Position numbers and translations under genes: made by a program. DNA of 64,000 nucleotides from Galdieria partita (taxonomy: Eukaryota > Rhodophyta > Bangiophyceae > Galdieriales > Galdieriaceae): NCBI GenBank assembly GCA_025991245.1, contig BQMJ01000034.1:62001-126000 (forward strand), in the 5' to 3' direction. Shown piece by piece: positions 1 to 13,327 of this stretch; positions within the stretch are counted from its first letter, which is position 1; each line of letters begins with the position of its first letter. Below the pieces are notes generated by a model that saw only the letters and a list, made by a program, of their open reading frames with translations, was not told the DNA's origin and made no database searches.

Positions 1-39
1 TTGCAAACACAAACAGATACACAAGTATACAAAAGCTAT

Positions 40-2293
<2,254 letters not shown>

Positions 2294-3848
2294 ATGGAAC
2301 AAGAAGAAGAATCTTGGAAACAGTTCCAACAAGTTATCTGTGAATTCATAGAGGGGAAGTTGTTCTTTTTTCCATTGAACGATGACACATTTGAACTGGT
2401 TTCCTATCACGTACTTCGTCCCAAGACAAGGTACAGTTCAACTGTAACAACAGAGAGTTTATGTTCGGTTGAAGAAGATAATATGACAGAAAATAGAGGA
2501 ACTTCAACAAATTGTTCGAAACCTATGGAGTTGGAGAATGAAGAAAGCTCTTCAGAGAAGTTGATGAGTGCATTAACCATTTCACCTTCCTCTCCAATGG
2601 GCTTTGCTCTTATGCAGTGCTCGGAAACTGAAAATGTATGTTCCTTTTATAGGACAGAACTAACTGGAGAATTTTATTCTGTCGACGACTTGCTAACTTA
2701 TGAGCCATTCTGTTCGGATTTTGGACCTCTCAATTTAGGACAACTGTAAGGATGCATCGTCTCACTTGACAATTTTGCTTATGTTGTTACGAATAATTAG
2801 ATATCGATTTATCCAGCTGACGGACAAGAAATTTGTGGATGCGAGAGAATCTTGCATATATTTTTATTGTAGAGATAACGATAAATACATAACCAATGCT
2901 GCTATTCTTATAGGAGGTTATGCTTTATTTCGCTTGGGAATGTCGGCAGAACAAGTTTATAAAAGACTGGAGAAACTGGAATCACGCTTCTGTAGTTTTA
3001 GGGATGCCTCCTTTTTGGAATCCTCTTTCCAGCTTACAGTAAAACATTGCATTGATGCACTTGATAAGGCACAAAAATGTGGGTTTTTTGACCTTCGGAC
3101 ATTTGATATTGAAGAGTATGAGTTCTTTGAGCAGCCTTTGCATGGAGACCTTAATTGGATAGTACCTAAGAAGCTTCTTGCCTTTAGTGGTCCTACAGCC
3201 GTACGTACCTTGTCTCCTGATGGTTCGCGTTCTTTTACTCCTGAAGATTATATTCCTTATTTTCGTAAAAAGAATGTTACTTGTGTCGTTCGTTTGAATA
3301 ACAAAATGTATGAAGCAAGAAGATTTGTAGATGCTGGGATTCATCATTATGATTTATACTTTGAAGATGGAGGGACGCCTTCTAGAGCAATTGTTCAACA
3401 GTTTTTAAATATTTGTGCAACAGAACAAGGTGCTGTTGCAGTTCATTGCAAAGCTGGTTTAGGTAGGACCGGGACTCTGATTTGCTGCGCCTTGATGAGA
3501 TATTACGATTTTCAAGCTGTAGAATCCATTGCTTGGGTACGCATTTGTCGACCAGGTTCTGTACTAGGAAAGCAACAAAATTTCTTAGTAAGACAAGAAA
3601 TGGAAATTCGATCAGGCGATGTATTTATGGATAACAAATTGAGAGAACAAAACGATAATGCGCAAGTACAAAGCTGGGACAAAACTTTATCAGATGAGCA
3701 GCAAAGAAATGAGGAAACTCCTCCAAAAAGAAGAGCAAACAAAAACATGTCGCCAACAACACGCACATCCAAGTTTGGCCGACCTTTGGTTACTTGTATT
3801 ATTAAGGAACCCGACCCAGTATTTCTTAGTTCTTCTTCTCCGCAATAG
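2294..3848 (+). CDS. CDC14: CDC14-type dual-specificity protein phosphatase
   Basis: Dephosphorylates CDK-type pSer-Pro sites; in animals and fungi it acts in mitotic exit, cytokinesis and DNA repair. Two exons, 2294-2745 and 2801-3848, are joined across a 55-nt GTAAGG...TTAG intron that restores the reading frame. The N-terminal inactive phosphatase-like domain holds the conserved ITNAAILIGGYALFRLGMS region. The C-terminal domain has the HCX5R signature HCKAGLGRTG near residue 360, with a preceding YFEDGGTPS loop that fits the CDC14 acid-loop position. The tail is short and basic (PPKRRANKN). An acidic, Ser-rich stretch of about 70 residues inside the N-terminal domain looks lineage-specific. 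The start is the first in-frame ATG (MEQEEE). Confidence 0.93.
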
Positions 3849-4010
3849 AAGGAAACTATGAGATTTTTTTTACAAAAGTTGCATCATGTTTTAAACAGTT
3901 TTCATTTGTTCTACATCGACTGACTATAGATTGGAATATCTGACAAAAAAAGAGGCAAGTTTCGCATGTGTTATAAAGAAATGTGATGGACGAGTACACT
4001 TGTTTTCAAC

Positions 4011-4757
4011 TTATTTTTTGGCATAAACAATACTGAACTGACTCATTTCTGATATACGAAAGCCTTGCATTCCTTGTAAGGCAACTGTTGCTTGATCTTC
4101 CGTCTCAAACTCTACGAAAGCAACCCGTTCTTGACCTGCAGCCAATCGTGTCTCTTTATATCCTGGAAATTGAACGAACAGACTTTCCAACTGTTGTACA
4201 GAACAATCTTGTGGAATACCTGCAACAAATAACACGTGATTAGGTTCCCCTACTTGCACATTATTCAAGTCCTTCGATAAAACTGGAGTAGAAGTTCGTT
4301 TTCGTTTTAAGCTGTCGGTTTTCTGGGTTACACTTGTGTCTTGGTCAGGCTTTCTTTCAGAACGTGGGACAAAAGTACCGTCTAGTTTTGCAATCTTGTC
4401 GGACTTTGTCTTTGCATATTGTATCACCATAGGCTTGTTATAAAACAGAAAACCTTGTAATCCCCTCAAAGCATTGGTAGCAGAAGCAATATCTTCAAAG
4501 GCTATAAATGCCTGGCCTCTCATTCGAGCTGTTTTCAGAGCTACAACATCCACTATACGACCAAACTGGGAAAAGGCTTCATATAGAGACTGACGTAACT
4601 CCTGTTTTTTTACTTTCTCTTCAAGATTTCTAACATATATAGTTTGATTGGGAGGAACATCTACACTCTGAATAATTCTAGCTCCTGAGGGCTTTTCGGT
4701 ACCACTAGTTGCCGAAAAAGATGAGGTGTTCTTCCTCGTTGTACTCTCATCGCTCAT
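4011..4757 (-). CDS. U1A/U2B''-type spliceosomal snRNP protein with two RRMs
   Basis: Binds an snRNA stem-loop in the U1 and/or U2 snRNP. The protein is intronless, about 248 residues. RRM1 contains the RNP2-like TIYVRNL and the RNP1-like RGQAFIAFEDI, with the family-specific region KPMVIQYAKTKSD. A basic linker (KRKRTSTPVL) leads to RRM2 with HVLFVAGIP and ERVAFVEFE. The order RRM1-linker-RRM2 and the SDKIAKLDGTF motif identify the U1A/U2B'' family. Many lineages have a single protein doing both jobs (SNF type), and from one locus I cannot say whether it is U1A, U2B'' or both. The start is MSDESTT; a TTG-initiated extension of seven codons also exists upstream. Confidence 0.9.
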   Translation of the reverse strand: MSDESTTRKNTSSFSATSGTEKPSGARIIQSVDVPPNQTIYVRNLEEKVKKQELRQSLYEAFSQFGRIVDVVALKTARMRGQAFIAFEDIASATNALRGLQGFLFYNKPMVIQYAKTKSDKIAKLDGTFVPRSERKPDQDTSVTQKTDSLKRKRTSTPVLSKDLNNVQVGEPNHVLFVAGIPQDCSVQQLESLFVQFPGYKETRLAAGQERVAFVEFETEDQATVALQGMQGFRISEMSQFSIVYAKK

Positions 4758-4864
4758 CTTGTAATCCAATATCAACAAATTTCTTTAGAACGCTTAGGAC
4801 TATCATTATAAAACATGCCAAGACAACTTAGTTTCAGTATTCTTTATACAAAGAGTCATCTAAG

Positions 4865-6268
4865 TTACAAAAGATTCGCATCAAAACCTGGAATAGGGAA
4901 ACTAGAGGCAAAACTTTCTACTTGGTTTCGTAGTCCAATGAGGTCAGGCTGATAGTATACTTCCAAACCTTCTAGAAAATCTTGTAGCTTCTTTCCAGTC
5001 CTTTGCTGAATACTTAGACCAATTTCTAATCCACGATGAAGAAACTCTCCAACTTGTTCAAAGTCCTTCTCCTTAAATCCACGAGAAGTCAATGCAGGAG
5101 TACCAATACGAACACCTCCTGGACTCAATGCAGAACTATCTCCATGAACCGAATTCTTATTCAGTGTAATAGAACACTTTTCAAACAACTTTTCGGCCTT
5201 TGATCCAGTAAACTGTTGAGGTCTCAAGTCCCATAGTATTAAATGATTTTCTGTTCCACTGGTGGCCAAATGATAACCCAATAAATTTAACTGTTCAGCT
5301 AAAGCTTTTGCATTCAATATGATTTGCTTTGCATATTCTCTAAACTCCGGTGTGTTTACTTGAGCAAGTTGAACGGCAAGAGCCGCAATTTGGTGATTAT
5401 GTGGTCCTCCTTGTAAAGCAGGAAATACTGCAGAATTGATCAAAGGCTCCAAATCTTCTCCTCGTCTATCATAGGCAAGACATTGACGTCGGTAGAATAT
5501 CATACCAGATCTTGGTCCACGTAGACTTTTATGTGTCGTAGTTGTAACCACATCAGCATAAGGAAATGGTGATAAGGCTTGTTTTGCAGCAACTAAACCT
5601 GAAATATGTGCCATATCCACCATGAGATAAGCATCATTCTCATCACAAATCTTTCTAAACTTGACATAGTCCCATTCTCGTGGATAAGCACTTCCACCTG
5701 CAATGATCAACTTTGGTCGGAAGAGACGCGCCAATTCTTCCAAACTCTCATAATCAATATAACCAGTCACTGGAGAAACGCGATAGGGAAGTGATTCAAA
5801 ATAAATAGAACTAGCCGAAACTCTCTTTTTTGCTGTATAAAAGCCGTGTGTTAGGTGACCACCGGATGGAAGGTCCAATCCCATAAGACGGTCATGAGGT
5901 TGTAATAAAGCAGTTAGGACTGCAAAGTTGGCAGGCGAACCGCTATAAGGTTGAACATTAACTCCCCATTCACGAGGATTCAAGTCAAAAGCTTCCAACG
6001 CCCTCTGTTGACAAAGAATTTCCAATTCGTCTATATACTCGTTACCTCCGTAATAACGAGCTCCTGGTTGTCCTTCAGAATATTTATTCGTAAATGCCGA
6101 ACCTAAAGCTTCCAATACGGCTTTTGAAGTGAAATTCTCGGAAGCAATAAGCTCCAAACCCTTCCACTGACGTCGCTTCTCCTTTTCGAGGAGTTCATAC
6201 ACAAGTGGATCTGCTTTTTGAAGACTAGGGTCTAGCAAAACATGCTGATCCCTTTTGGTAGTTACCAT
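4865..6268 (-). CDS. SHMT: Serine hydroxymethyltransferase
   Basis: PLP enzyme that interconverts serine and glycine while loading tetrahydrofolate with one-carbon units. It is intronless, 467 residues from the ATG at 6268 (MVTTKRDQ). The PLP lysine motif [14 protein letters not shown] is intact, as are [10 protein letters not shown] near the start, [12 protein letters not shown] and the C-terminal [14 protein letters not shown]. An in-frame ATG lies further upstream at 6385 and would add 39 residues rich in basic and hydrophobic residues, a possible organelle presequence. That start would leave only 25 bases after the stop of the upstream TRAPPC1 gene, so I prefer 6268. The choice decides cytosolic versus mitochondrial location. 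Confidence 0.95.
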   Translation of the reverse strand: MVTTKRDQHVLLDPSLQKADPLVYELLEKEKRRQWKGLELIASENFTSKAVLEALGSAFTNKYSEGQPGARYYGGNEYIDELEILCQQRALEAFDLNPREWGVNVQPYSGSPANFAVLTALLQPHDRLMGLDLPSGGHLTHGFYTAKKRVSASSIYFESLPYRVSPVTGYIDYESLEELARLFRPKLIIAGGSAYPREWDYVKFRKICDENDAYLMVDMAHISGLVAAKQALSPFPYADVVTTTTHKSLRGPRSGMIFYRRQCLAYDRRGEDLEPLINSAVFPALQGGPHNHQIAALAVQLAQVNTPEFREYAKQIILNAKALAEQLNLLGYHLATSGTENHLILWDLRPQQFTGSKAEKLFEKCSITLNKNSVHGDSSALSPGGVRIGTPALTSRGFKEKDFEQVGEFLHRGLEIGLSIQQRTGKKLQDFLEGLEVYYQPDLIGLRNQVESFASSFPIPGFDANLL

Positions 6269-6410
6269 CGTTACAACATTGAGCCTATTCTTACAATGAG
6301 AGTTTACTTGAAGAGGCTTAAGAGCCTTTTTATGGCCAAGAGAAAAAGTAACAAATGTGAGCATCGACAGACAATCACAATTCACGGCGATCTTTTGTCA
6401 TTTGGAGTCT

Positions 6411-6914
6411 TCAAGAAGTACTTTTGCGTTCTTCGTTATCTTGAAAACAAGCAAGTGCCTTGATAGTAGAGTCAAGTTTCGAAAGGAAAAGTTGTGATTG
6501 AATAGATTTGCCTGGTACGTATAGTGGATTCCGTGTAACTGTGTCAACATATACATTCAAATAAATATCGCGAAGAACCCCGGAAAGGTCTCCAGTACCT
6601 CTACTCGTCAATAATACAAACCGAAGACCTGTCGCGCTTTCAAAATAATGAAGTGAATATACATCTGTAGAATAATTCTTTAGTTGTCCTCCTCTATCCA
6701 TTCTACTAAAAACAAAGCTTGAAAAGTACAGAAACAGGAACACTTACGGTTGTTGCGGAGATAGTTTCTTACAAAAGTTTTTCAAAGCAAATAAAACACC
6801 AAAAGTATTTTTCTGATCTTGAGTCGCATCTTTCATGAGTTTAGGTCTACTCCATTCTCTATAGCATAAGCAGTTGCCTTGTCGATCAAACAAATAAAAT
6901 GCGTAAACCGTCAT
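6411..6914 (-). CDS. TRAPPC1: TRAPP complex subunit 1 (Bet5-like)
   Basis: Small longin-fold subunit of the TRAPP tethering complex, which acts in ER-Golgi traffic and is the exchange factor for Ypt1/Rab1. Exon 1 begins MTVYAFYLFDRQGNCLCYRE and is joined, through an intron beginning GTAAGTG near 6748, to an exon reading SLHYFESATGLRFVLLT, then NVYVDTVTRNPLYVPG and SQLFLSKLDSTIKAL. These are the conserved blocks of TRAPPC1, and the length of about 150 residues is normal. The exact acceptor is ambiguous by three bases (TTAG or TTAGTAG). It lies upstream of SHMT on the same strand and divergent from the sugar transporter at 6962, with only 47 bases between the start codons. Confidence 0.88.
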
Positions 6915-6961
6915 TGACTAATTTCTCCAAATCAACATCTGCTTAGCGTCTCTTTGACTGA

Positions 6962-8617
6962 ATGAATGTCTTGCATAGAAAATATCAAGACTGGATCAAA
7001 GATATTCCACCTCGACTTTATTTTCTGGCTTTGATAGCTACTTTTGGGGGTTCTACAGTTGGTATAGATATTGCACTAGTCAATGGAGCCCAGTTGTTTT
7101 TTGTGAAACACTATCATCTGGGTGCGACTTTACATGGACTTACGACAGCCGCAACGTTATTGGGAGCTGTAGTTGGCTCAAGTTTGTAAGAATGATGGTT
7201 CTTGTGATACAAGTGGATGTTCATTGTGGTATTTAGGTCTACTTTTATCAATTCCTTTGTTGGCAGAAAAGGTGCATTGGCAGTTGCTTCTGTGGTTGCA
7301 GTGGGAGCTGGAATAATGGAGGCTTTGGTCAATATTTGGGGTTTGTTGTTAACAGCAAGAGTTATTTTGGGAGTTTCTTTTGGAATATTCAGCTCGACAG
7401 TTCCTATCTACTTGTCAGAATGTGCACCAGCTAGAGTTCGAGGAATGTTAACTGGAACTTATCAACTTTCTGTTACATTGGGTTTATTTTTTGGAGCAGT
7501 TTCTGATGCAATATTTGTTAATGTTTCCAATGGTTGGAGATTCATGTTAGGAACTGTTATTATTCCTCCATTGTTATGCATGACAGGGTTATTGTTTACT
7601 CCAGAGTCACCAAGATGGCTTATTCACAAAAGAAGATATCCGCAGGCGTTGGCGTCCCTTCGAAAAGTGCGCGTAACTGAGACAGAAGCCATTCAAGACA
7701 TGAATTCTATCAAGGAGAATATCACAAGGACTGTTAGAGAAAGGAGTAGTCATAGCCCCATTTATAAGATAATAACTACTCCACATATTCGTCATGCCCT
7801 TGTGATAGGAATATTCTTGCAGCTTTCGAGACAGTTATCGGGTGTGAATGCTATGCTATATTATTTTGATGTTGTACTTCGTTCCGCTGGAATGTCGATT
7901 TCTCAAGCTGTCTATGTAAATGTTGCATATGGAGCTGGAACTGTTATTTTTACACTTCCTATGTTTTGGATTGTGGATCGTTTTGGAAGAAGAGTACTAT
8001 TAGTGTACACAATGCCTATCATTGCTTGTATGTCTCTCTTAGTTGGATTGGCATTTTTAGGTTCCAGTCGTGTTCGCATGGCGGTGAGTATCGTTGGCTT
8101 TCTATTATTTCGTCTATTTTATAGTCCTGGTTTGGGTCCTATTTCATGGGTCATTACTGCTGAAATATTTCCATTGGAAGTTCGATCAGAGTGTTTGAGT
8201 ATTTGTACTTTCTGTAGTTATGCTTTCAACTTTGTCGTTTCATTTTCATTTCCAGATATGATGGAGCAAATGAAGACAGAAGGAGCCTTTGCCTTTTTTG
8301 CTGGTTGTACAATAATAGATTGGATTATTTTCTTTCTTTTTGTTCCAGAGACCAAAGGCTTAGATATGGAAGTGATGGATCAACTTTTTCGGCAGTCTTG
8401 GAGCAGCCAAGCTAAACAGAACTTGACGCAGCTGGACACTTTATTTCCGTGGTTTCACTCTTCTTCAGAAACATGTGGTAGCACTATAGAGGTAGAAAAT
8501 AGAAATCAAACAGCCATAGATTCGATAGATCACTCAACTCTCAAAGATAGTTTAGAATGGAAAGTTACCACAGAAAGCAACGAACCCTCATCTCCTAATC
8601 ATCCTGGCCAATCATGA
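6962..8617 (+). CDS. Sugar-porter family MFS transporter
   Basis: Twelve-helix major facilitator of the sugar porter family, probably a plasma-membrane sugar or polyol/H+ symporter. Exons 6962-7185 and 7237-8617 are joined over a 51-nt intron. Family signatures are visible: GVDIALVNGAQ-type opening in TM1 (here GIDIALVNGAQ), the loop 2-3 region with GRKGAL, PIYLSECAPARVRG after TM4, PESPRWLIHK at the central loop, QLSRQLSGVNAMLYY in TM7, DRFGRRVLL after TM8 and the terminal VPETKGLDME. The usual Arg of some motifs is retained. The roughly 85-residue C-terminal tail is hydrophilic and not conserved. Galdieria is known for many sugar and polyol transporters that support heterotrophic growth; the substrate cannot be told from sequence. 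Confidence 0.93.
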
Positions 8618-8843
8618 ATTGAATGAGAATTGGCAATGATTGGAATTTCAGTTGGTTGATATTTTTCAACTGCTGTATATAAAGTGCAGGTTCACCAGCT
8701 CAATTTATATTCATACATATATGTGCTAGGAAGAAAGCTCATATTATTGGGAGTTTGGAAACTTGTTATTTGCAAGTGGGCTTGAACTGTGTCCACTTGG
8801 GAATTTTTGTGGAACAAGTTCTCACCCTTGAAACTTTGTAGAT

Positions 8844-10578
8844 ATGGGAGCGGATGTTTCGAAAGATTCTACTCCTGAAACTGTAGGAAAGAAGGAAGGT
8901 GAAAAGGAGCACCATAACATTCTTTCTCATCACATTCATGTCCCGCACGTGTTCCACAAGTCAACCGAGGAAAAAGAACAAGAACACAAGGGAGAAAAGA
9001 ATTTCAAAGGACAGTCAAGGCCTGCAAATAGTCCGTCACGAGTTGAACGGAGACACTCTTCAGGAGAGGAAATAAAGTCACTTGATAGCCGAGAGTCTCC
9101 AAAAGCCCAACCCAACCACCCAGAACTTGTTGACAAAGAAAGAGTAGAAACAGTAGCAAAAGAGATACGCACAAGTTTTGAACAACAAAGGAGTAAGTCA
9201 CAAATTCAGTCAAAGGATGGAGTCGCTGCAAAATTGGAACCGGAAGATGTACGTTTGTCAGCTTCAATGCCTGCAGATCCCTCAGAACAAGGGTTACAGT
9301 CGCCTTCCTTATCTGCCCGTAACGAAAGCTTATCGAATAATTGGTTGATAGATTATAAAGCGTTAAAAATTGGTGAGCCTATTGGAAAGGGTTCCTTTGG
9401 TACAGTAAGTGAGGGTCGATATCACGGAACTCGAGTTGCCGTCAAAACTATCAGAAGAGGAGATCAAGTGGGAGATGCTTTAGCTTCTGAGGAATCTATT
9501 GAACAATTTAAGAAAGAAGCGGAACTTAATTGCAAGGTATTGTTTTACAGTATTGAAATCTCATCGTCCTTTGCTTATATTTGTTCTAGTTGAGACATCC
9601 GAATATTGTACTTTTTATGGGTATTTGTGTGGTATGTTGTTGGAATGGGAAATGTTTGTTGTTGGAAAAAGTTGAATGATTCAATTTTTGTATTCAGGAA
9701 CCATCATTTGTTTGTATTGTAACGGAGTTTATGGAACGTGGTACTGTTCGAGACTTGTTGTTATCCAAAAGTCGTTTGGAATGGAATATTCGACTGAATT
9801 GGGCTTTAGATACTGCCACTGGAATGGCCTATTTGCACTCATTGGAACCTTGCATAATTCATCGAGATTTAAAGACGACCAATCTTCTTGTTGATCGAGG
9901 TTTCAATGTAAAGATATGTGATTTTGGTCTTTCAAGGTTCATGTCGAAAGATTCTGTGATGAGTGCTGTAGGCACTGTGCAATTTGCTGCACCAGAGGTT
10001 TGTTTATGATATTATTTGTTTTGTAAATTATTGAAGATGGGGAAAGGTATTGAAACATGAGCGTTATACAGAGAAAGCCGATGTATTTTCTTTTGGTACT
10101 GTACTTTGGGAACTTTGCAGTCGTGAAAGAGTCTTTCGAGGAGTTCCCCAAATAGATGTTTATAAAGTAAGTGAGAATTCGATAAAGTTGATGATACCGA
10201 CATATTTTTTTATAGAGGGTAGTTGCTGGAAGGATGCCTGAAATACCTGCAGACTGTGATCCTCGATACCGAGCTATGATTGAGATGTGTTGGGATATGA
10301 GTCCGGAATGTCGTCCATCTTTTGAAGATTTGGTGGAAATGTTGAGTGATTTGTTGACTGAAGAACGTAGCTTAGGAAGAGATATTCTTGCAAGCTTATC
10401 TGTATCCAAGAAACCACCATTGAAAGATGAAAAGGGACCTCGAACTGGCAGCAGATTAACGAGGAGTAAAGCTATGCCAGTTATTGCACCTAATCCTTTA
10501 GAACGTATAGCAGAAACACCGGATAGCGCATTGTCACCAGCAGCTGAAAGAGATGTGACCAAAGAGCGAAATGGTTGA
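8844..10578 (+). CDS. Raf-like (TKL) protein kinase with predicted N-myristoylation
   Basis: Five exons (8844-9536, 9590-9631, 9698-9997, 10047-10166, 10216-10578) give a protein of about 505 residues. The protein opens MGADVSKDS, a good N-myristoylation signal (Gly2, Ser6, Lys7), followed by about 160 residues of charged, low-complexity sequence. The kinase domain has the glycine loop GKGSFGTV, VAVKTIRR lysine, HRDLKTTNLL catalytic loop, DFG in CDFGLSRF and the APE motif. The HRDLKTTN form and the ELCSRERVFRGVP block point to the TKL group (CTR1/MAPKKK-like), usually Ser/Thr-specific. The C-terminal tail is basic and Ser/Pro rich. It may act at a membrane through the lipid anchor; upstream input is unknown. 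Confidence 0.9.
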
Positions 10579-10626
10579 AGCATTTTGGATTGTTTGATTG
10601 AATAGAATGGGTATATAAGAAAATTT

Positions 10627-10654
10627 CTATCTATCTATCTATCTATCTATATAT
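10627..10654. repeat. (CTAT)n microsatellite
   Basis: Seven tandem CTAT units running into a short TA tract between the kinase stop and the next start codon. It probably lies in the 3' or 5' untranslated sequence of a neighbour. Confidence 0.9.
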
Positions 10655-10673
10655 ATGTATTGGATATAGCCCT

Positions 10674-11363
10674 ATGGAAACCAATAAACTTGTGAAAAGT
10701 ACCGATGGCAACTACTTTTCTTGTGAAAGGTTTCAACAAATACACGAAGGACTTGTGAAAAAGCGTCAGTCTAGACTTTACTGGAAAACACCGGAGTATT
10801 CGCAGCTATATGGTCTCTTATTGAGAGGAAGCAAACCTTCCAACAGAGTAAAGCATTCTTTGTTTCATTCAAAGGATTTTATCGCTGGTAGAATAGTTCC
10901 TGATATATCATATATACCAAGTGAAGTTGAGGAAGAAGTTCCGTTGTATGGTTTATTGAGGTGTTGGATATATGGTTCTAATGTTGAGGAACTTTATGCC
11001 AACAAACTCGAAACAAAGTTAACTCACTTGCAAGTATCATTGGAAGAAGATACTGAGGCCAATAGTGGTGAGAGTTGTTCTTCCAGTGCTTGGGAAACAA
11101 AGAAAGAAAGTATTGCAACCTTGGAAAGGAACGGTCCATATACTGCAAATCAATTGTTGGAGGAGCATTTGCTACACTGGAAGGTATAGTGTTTGTTATT
11201 ATTTTCAGGATTTTGCTGATATTTCAACCTTTGAAAGCGATGCCGGAAGAATCTTGTTAGAGAGATTCGTACTAAACGATCCCGAGTCACTAGTTCTCTA
11301 AGAGGGCAAGAGTTGCTTGAAAGAATACAGAATACTCAGAATGGAAGGAACGATCTGAAATGA
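10674..11363 (+). CDS. LIN37-like subunit of a DREAM/MuvB-type complex
   Basis: Without splicing the frame stops at 171 residues. A 54-nt GTATAG...GAAAG intron at 11184-11237, with a CTGAT branch-like site, joins it to a basic C-terminus, giving about 211 residues ending at 11363. Two blocks then resemble LIN37/Mip40: PLYGLLRCWIYGSNVEE compares with the animal PLYPICRAWM region, and the C-terminal HWKRCRKNL with the RWKRIRQRW block, followed in both by a charged helix. In animals LIN37 belongs to the MuvB core that represses or activates cell-cycle genes with E2F or MYB. The family call is from remembered family sequence and is moderate. A 25-nt alternative intron gives a different tail without the conserved block. 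Confidence 0.55.
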
Positions 11364-11653
11364 TAACAAAATAACTCGTCTATGGGAACAGACTCGCTAT
11401 TGTCATTTGGTTTCGGATATTTATGGAAATATACTATTCGTTTATAAAATTATTCTGCACTTTTTCAAGAAACAGTTGTTTTGATTTGAGTTGTTTCATA
11501 GGAAGCAAAATATACGTATATATAATATCAAGTTGAGACACCTAATAGAAAGATGATGTGATTGTTCTCAAATGGTGAGGCAGTTGGTAGAGAAGGGTGC
11601 AATGCGTATTATGCTTCATTATCTCGAACAGGAGTCGTTGTAGCCACCTTGTT

Positions 11654-13102
11654 ATGTCAGAGCGGAATTCTGAAAGTGAATATACTCGCAACAGAAGGGA
11701 AAGACCAAACGTCTCAGAAGATGACCAATGGTTACAAAGACTGCGAGTTGTTAGAGAACTGTGGTTCTTACGTGAACAGGTAAGCAACTGAGGTCATTGA
11801 CTGAAATATTTTAATAAAGAGTATTTTAGGCCAGAGTAAGAGCAGTAGGACAAGAATTTCTTCAGAGACTAGAAAGAGTAGTAGTAAGTGAGAGAGACGT
11901 ATATATGTAAATGCAGGTCTGAAGAGTGTTTGTATTTATTGATTAGCGAGAACACGCTGCCCAAGTTACTACTTTAGGGAATAACAGCAGTAGGAGGACA
12001 AATGTTGGTAAGTTTTTACTTTATACTTTCAATGATATAACACTGATTCTTTCTATTTTTTTAGTGGCAGAAGACAACGGTACGAGAATCAGTCGCATTT
12101 TATGCTTACTTACTCCAATTTATAGTACATAGAGAACCTTCTAGTGATGACGAACTAGAAATTTTGCATAGTTATAACATGGAGGATGTTGTTGCAACTG
12201 TGGACGGAGGGACTGGAACAAGTAACGAGTCCCACGTTGAAATTTCGCAAGTTAATCAGGAGGTATTTATTTCGTCTATAGAACTCTTGCTGTTCCATGG
12301 AGTCACTTATCCATCTTTCTATAGCAATCCGTATCCATAAACTCAACTTCGACTCGTATACTCGAAGGCTTTCCTGGTCGTTACGACCAACTGTCCAGTC
12401 GCATGCGAGCAGATTCGAGAGATACTATACAAGGAAGACATGTTGTTTCTAATACGTTGGAATCCCACTTCAGAGAAGATTTAGAACGTTTGTTGCTTGG
12501 CAGGTTGAGAAGTCCAGACTTTCTACCTCCACAAGTATTGAATCGAAACGAACATGATATGCTATTATTTGGAGATGAACAAGGCTGGACTCATGATTCG
12601 GAAATATCGAATGAAACTCCTTTACATGAAGACGTACCGATAGAACGGAATATTGATTATCTGAAGAGAGCTGTTCAGGTTCTCCAAAGAGATGTTGCTT
12701 CCTTGAAGAATATTGTAAATGCATCTTTTGACATTCAGTTGGACATACAGCGATCCATCAGACAGGAGTTGGCTGGAGTCTTACACAGTTGTTCTTCTAC
12801 AGAGAACAATCCAAAGTTGTGTTCTCAGTGGAAAACGAGTGAGAAGACTTTGTTGGTTGAAGGAACTAGCTTTTCTAGAGGTGTTTGTGTGATATGTGCA
12901 GATGCAGCTGCTGACAGTTTATTATATCGATGTGGCCATTTATGTACTTGTGCAATGTGTGGAAGACAGCTGATTGCAACAGGGCAGGTAAGTATTCCAA
13001 GTTATGAGTGAAAGGAATTGTATATATTTCATATAGTCTTGTCCGATGTGTCGAGCTCCTATTCACGACGTGATTCGTGTTTATGCTCCCGAATTGGAAT
13101 AA
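11654..13102 (+). CDS. RING-type E3 ligase of a plant-like family
   Basis: Six exons (11654-11779, 11830-11883, 11978-12007, 12065-12262, 12325-12987, 13037-13102) keep one frame throughout; the third is only 30 nt. The C-terminus is a C3HC4 RING: CVICADAAADSLLYRCGHLC, then CAMC and, across the last intron, CPMCRAPIHDVIRVY. This form, with DSLLYRCGH and RAPI-DV-RVY, is typical of a family of large plant RING proteins. The middle region SNTLESHFREDLERLL also resembles the repeated VSxxLxSxFRExxDxLL segment of those plant proteins, and a coiled coil (LKRAVQVLQRDVASLKNIV) precedes the RING. The start is the first in-frame ATG after a stop; an earlier 5' exon is possible. The substrate is unknown. 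Confidence 0.8.
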
Positions 13103-13199
13103 GCAAAGCATTTATTGTTCAACATTTTATATTCAATTGATAAAATCAAATATTGAATAAATATAGACAACCTTTGGATCGTTCCTAAGCACACATACA

Positions 13200-13204
<5 letters not shown>

Positions 13205-13243
<39 letters not shown>
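13205..13243. repeat. (TA)n microsatellite
   Basis: About 19 tandem TA units in the 225-base gap between the convergent RING-E3 and CDC20 genes. Nothing else is seen in this gap. Confidence 0.95.
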
Positions 13244-13244
<1 letters not shown>

Positions 13245-13327
13245 AATATAGATCGTCCCTACACAACAAAGACAACTTGAAGTATCTTTGTTTCTTAAAA
13301 ACCTAAAACCTATACTTACCTGCATAC

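Noticed and set aside
2982-3347. 121-codon frame antisense to CDC14
   Set aside because: It is antisense to a strongly conserved phosphatase exon and has no recognisable product.
11884-11946. Alternative acceptor GATTAG in the RING E3 gene
   Set aside because: It leads to a frame that meets a stop in the next exon; the acceptor at 11977 keeps one frame to the RING.
13205-13243. Possible regulatory meaning of the long (TA)n tract
   Set aside because: It lies between two 3' ends and looks like an ordinary microsatellite.
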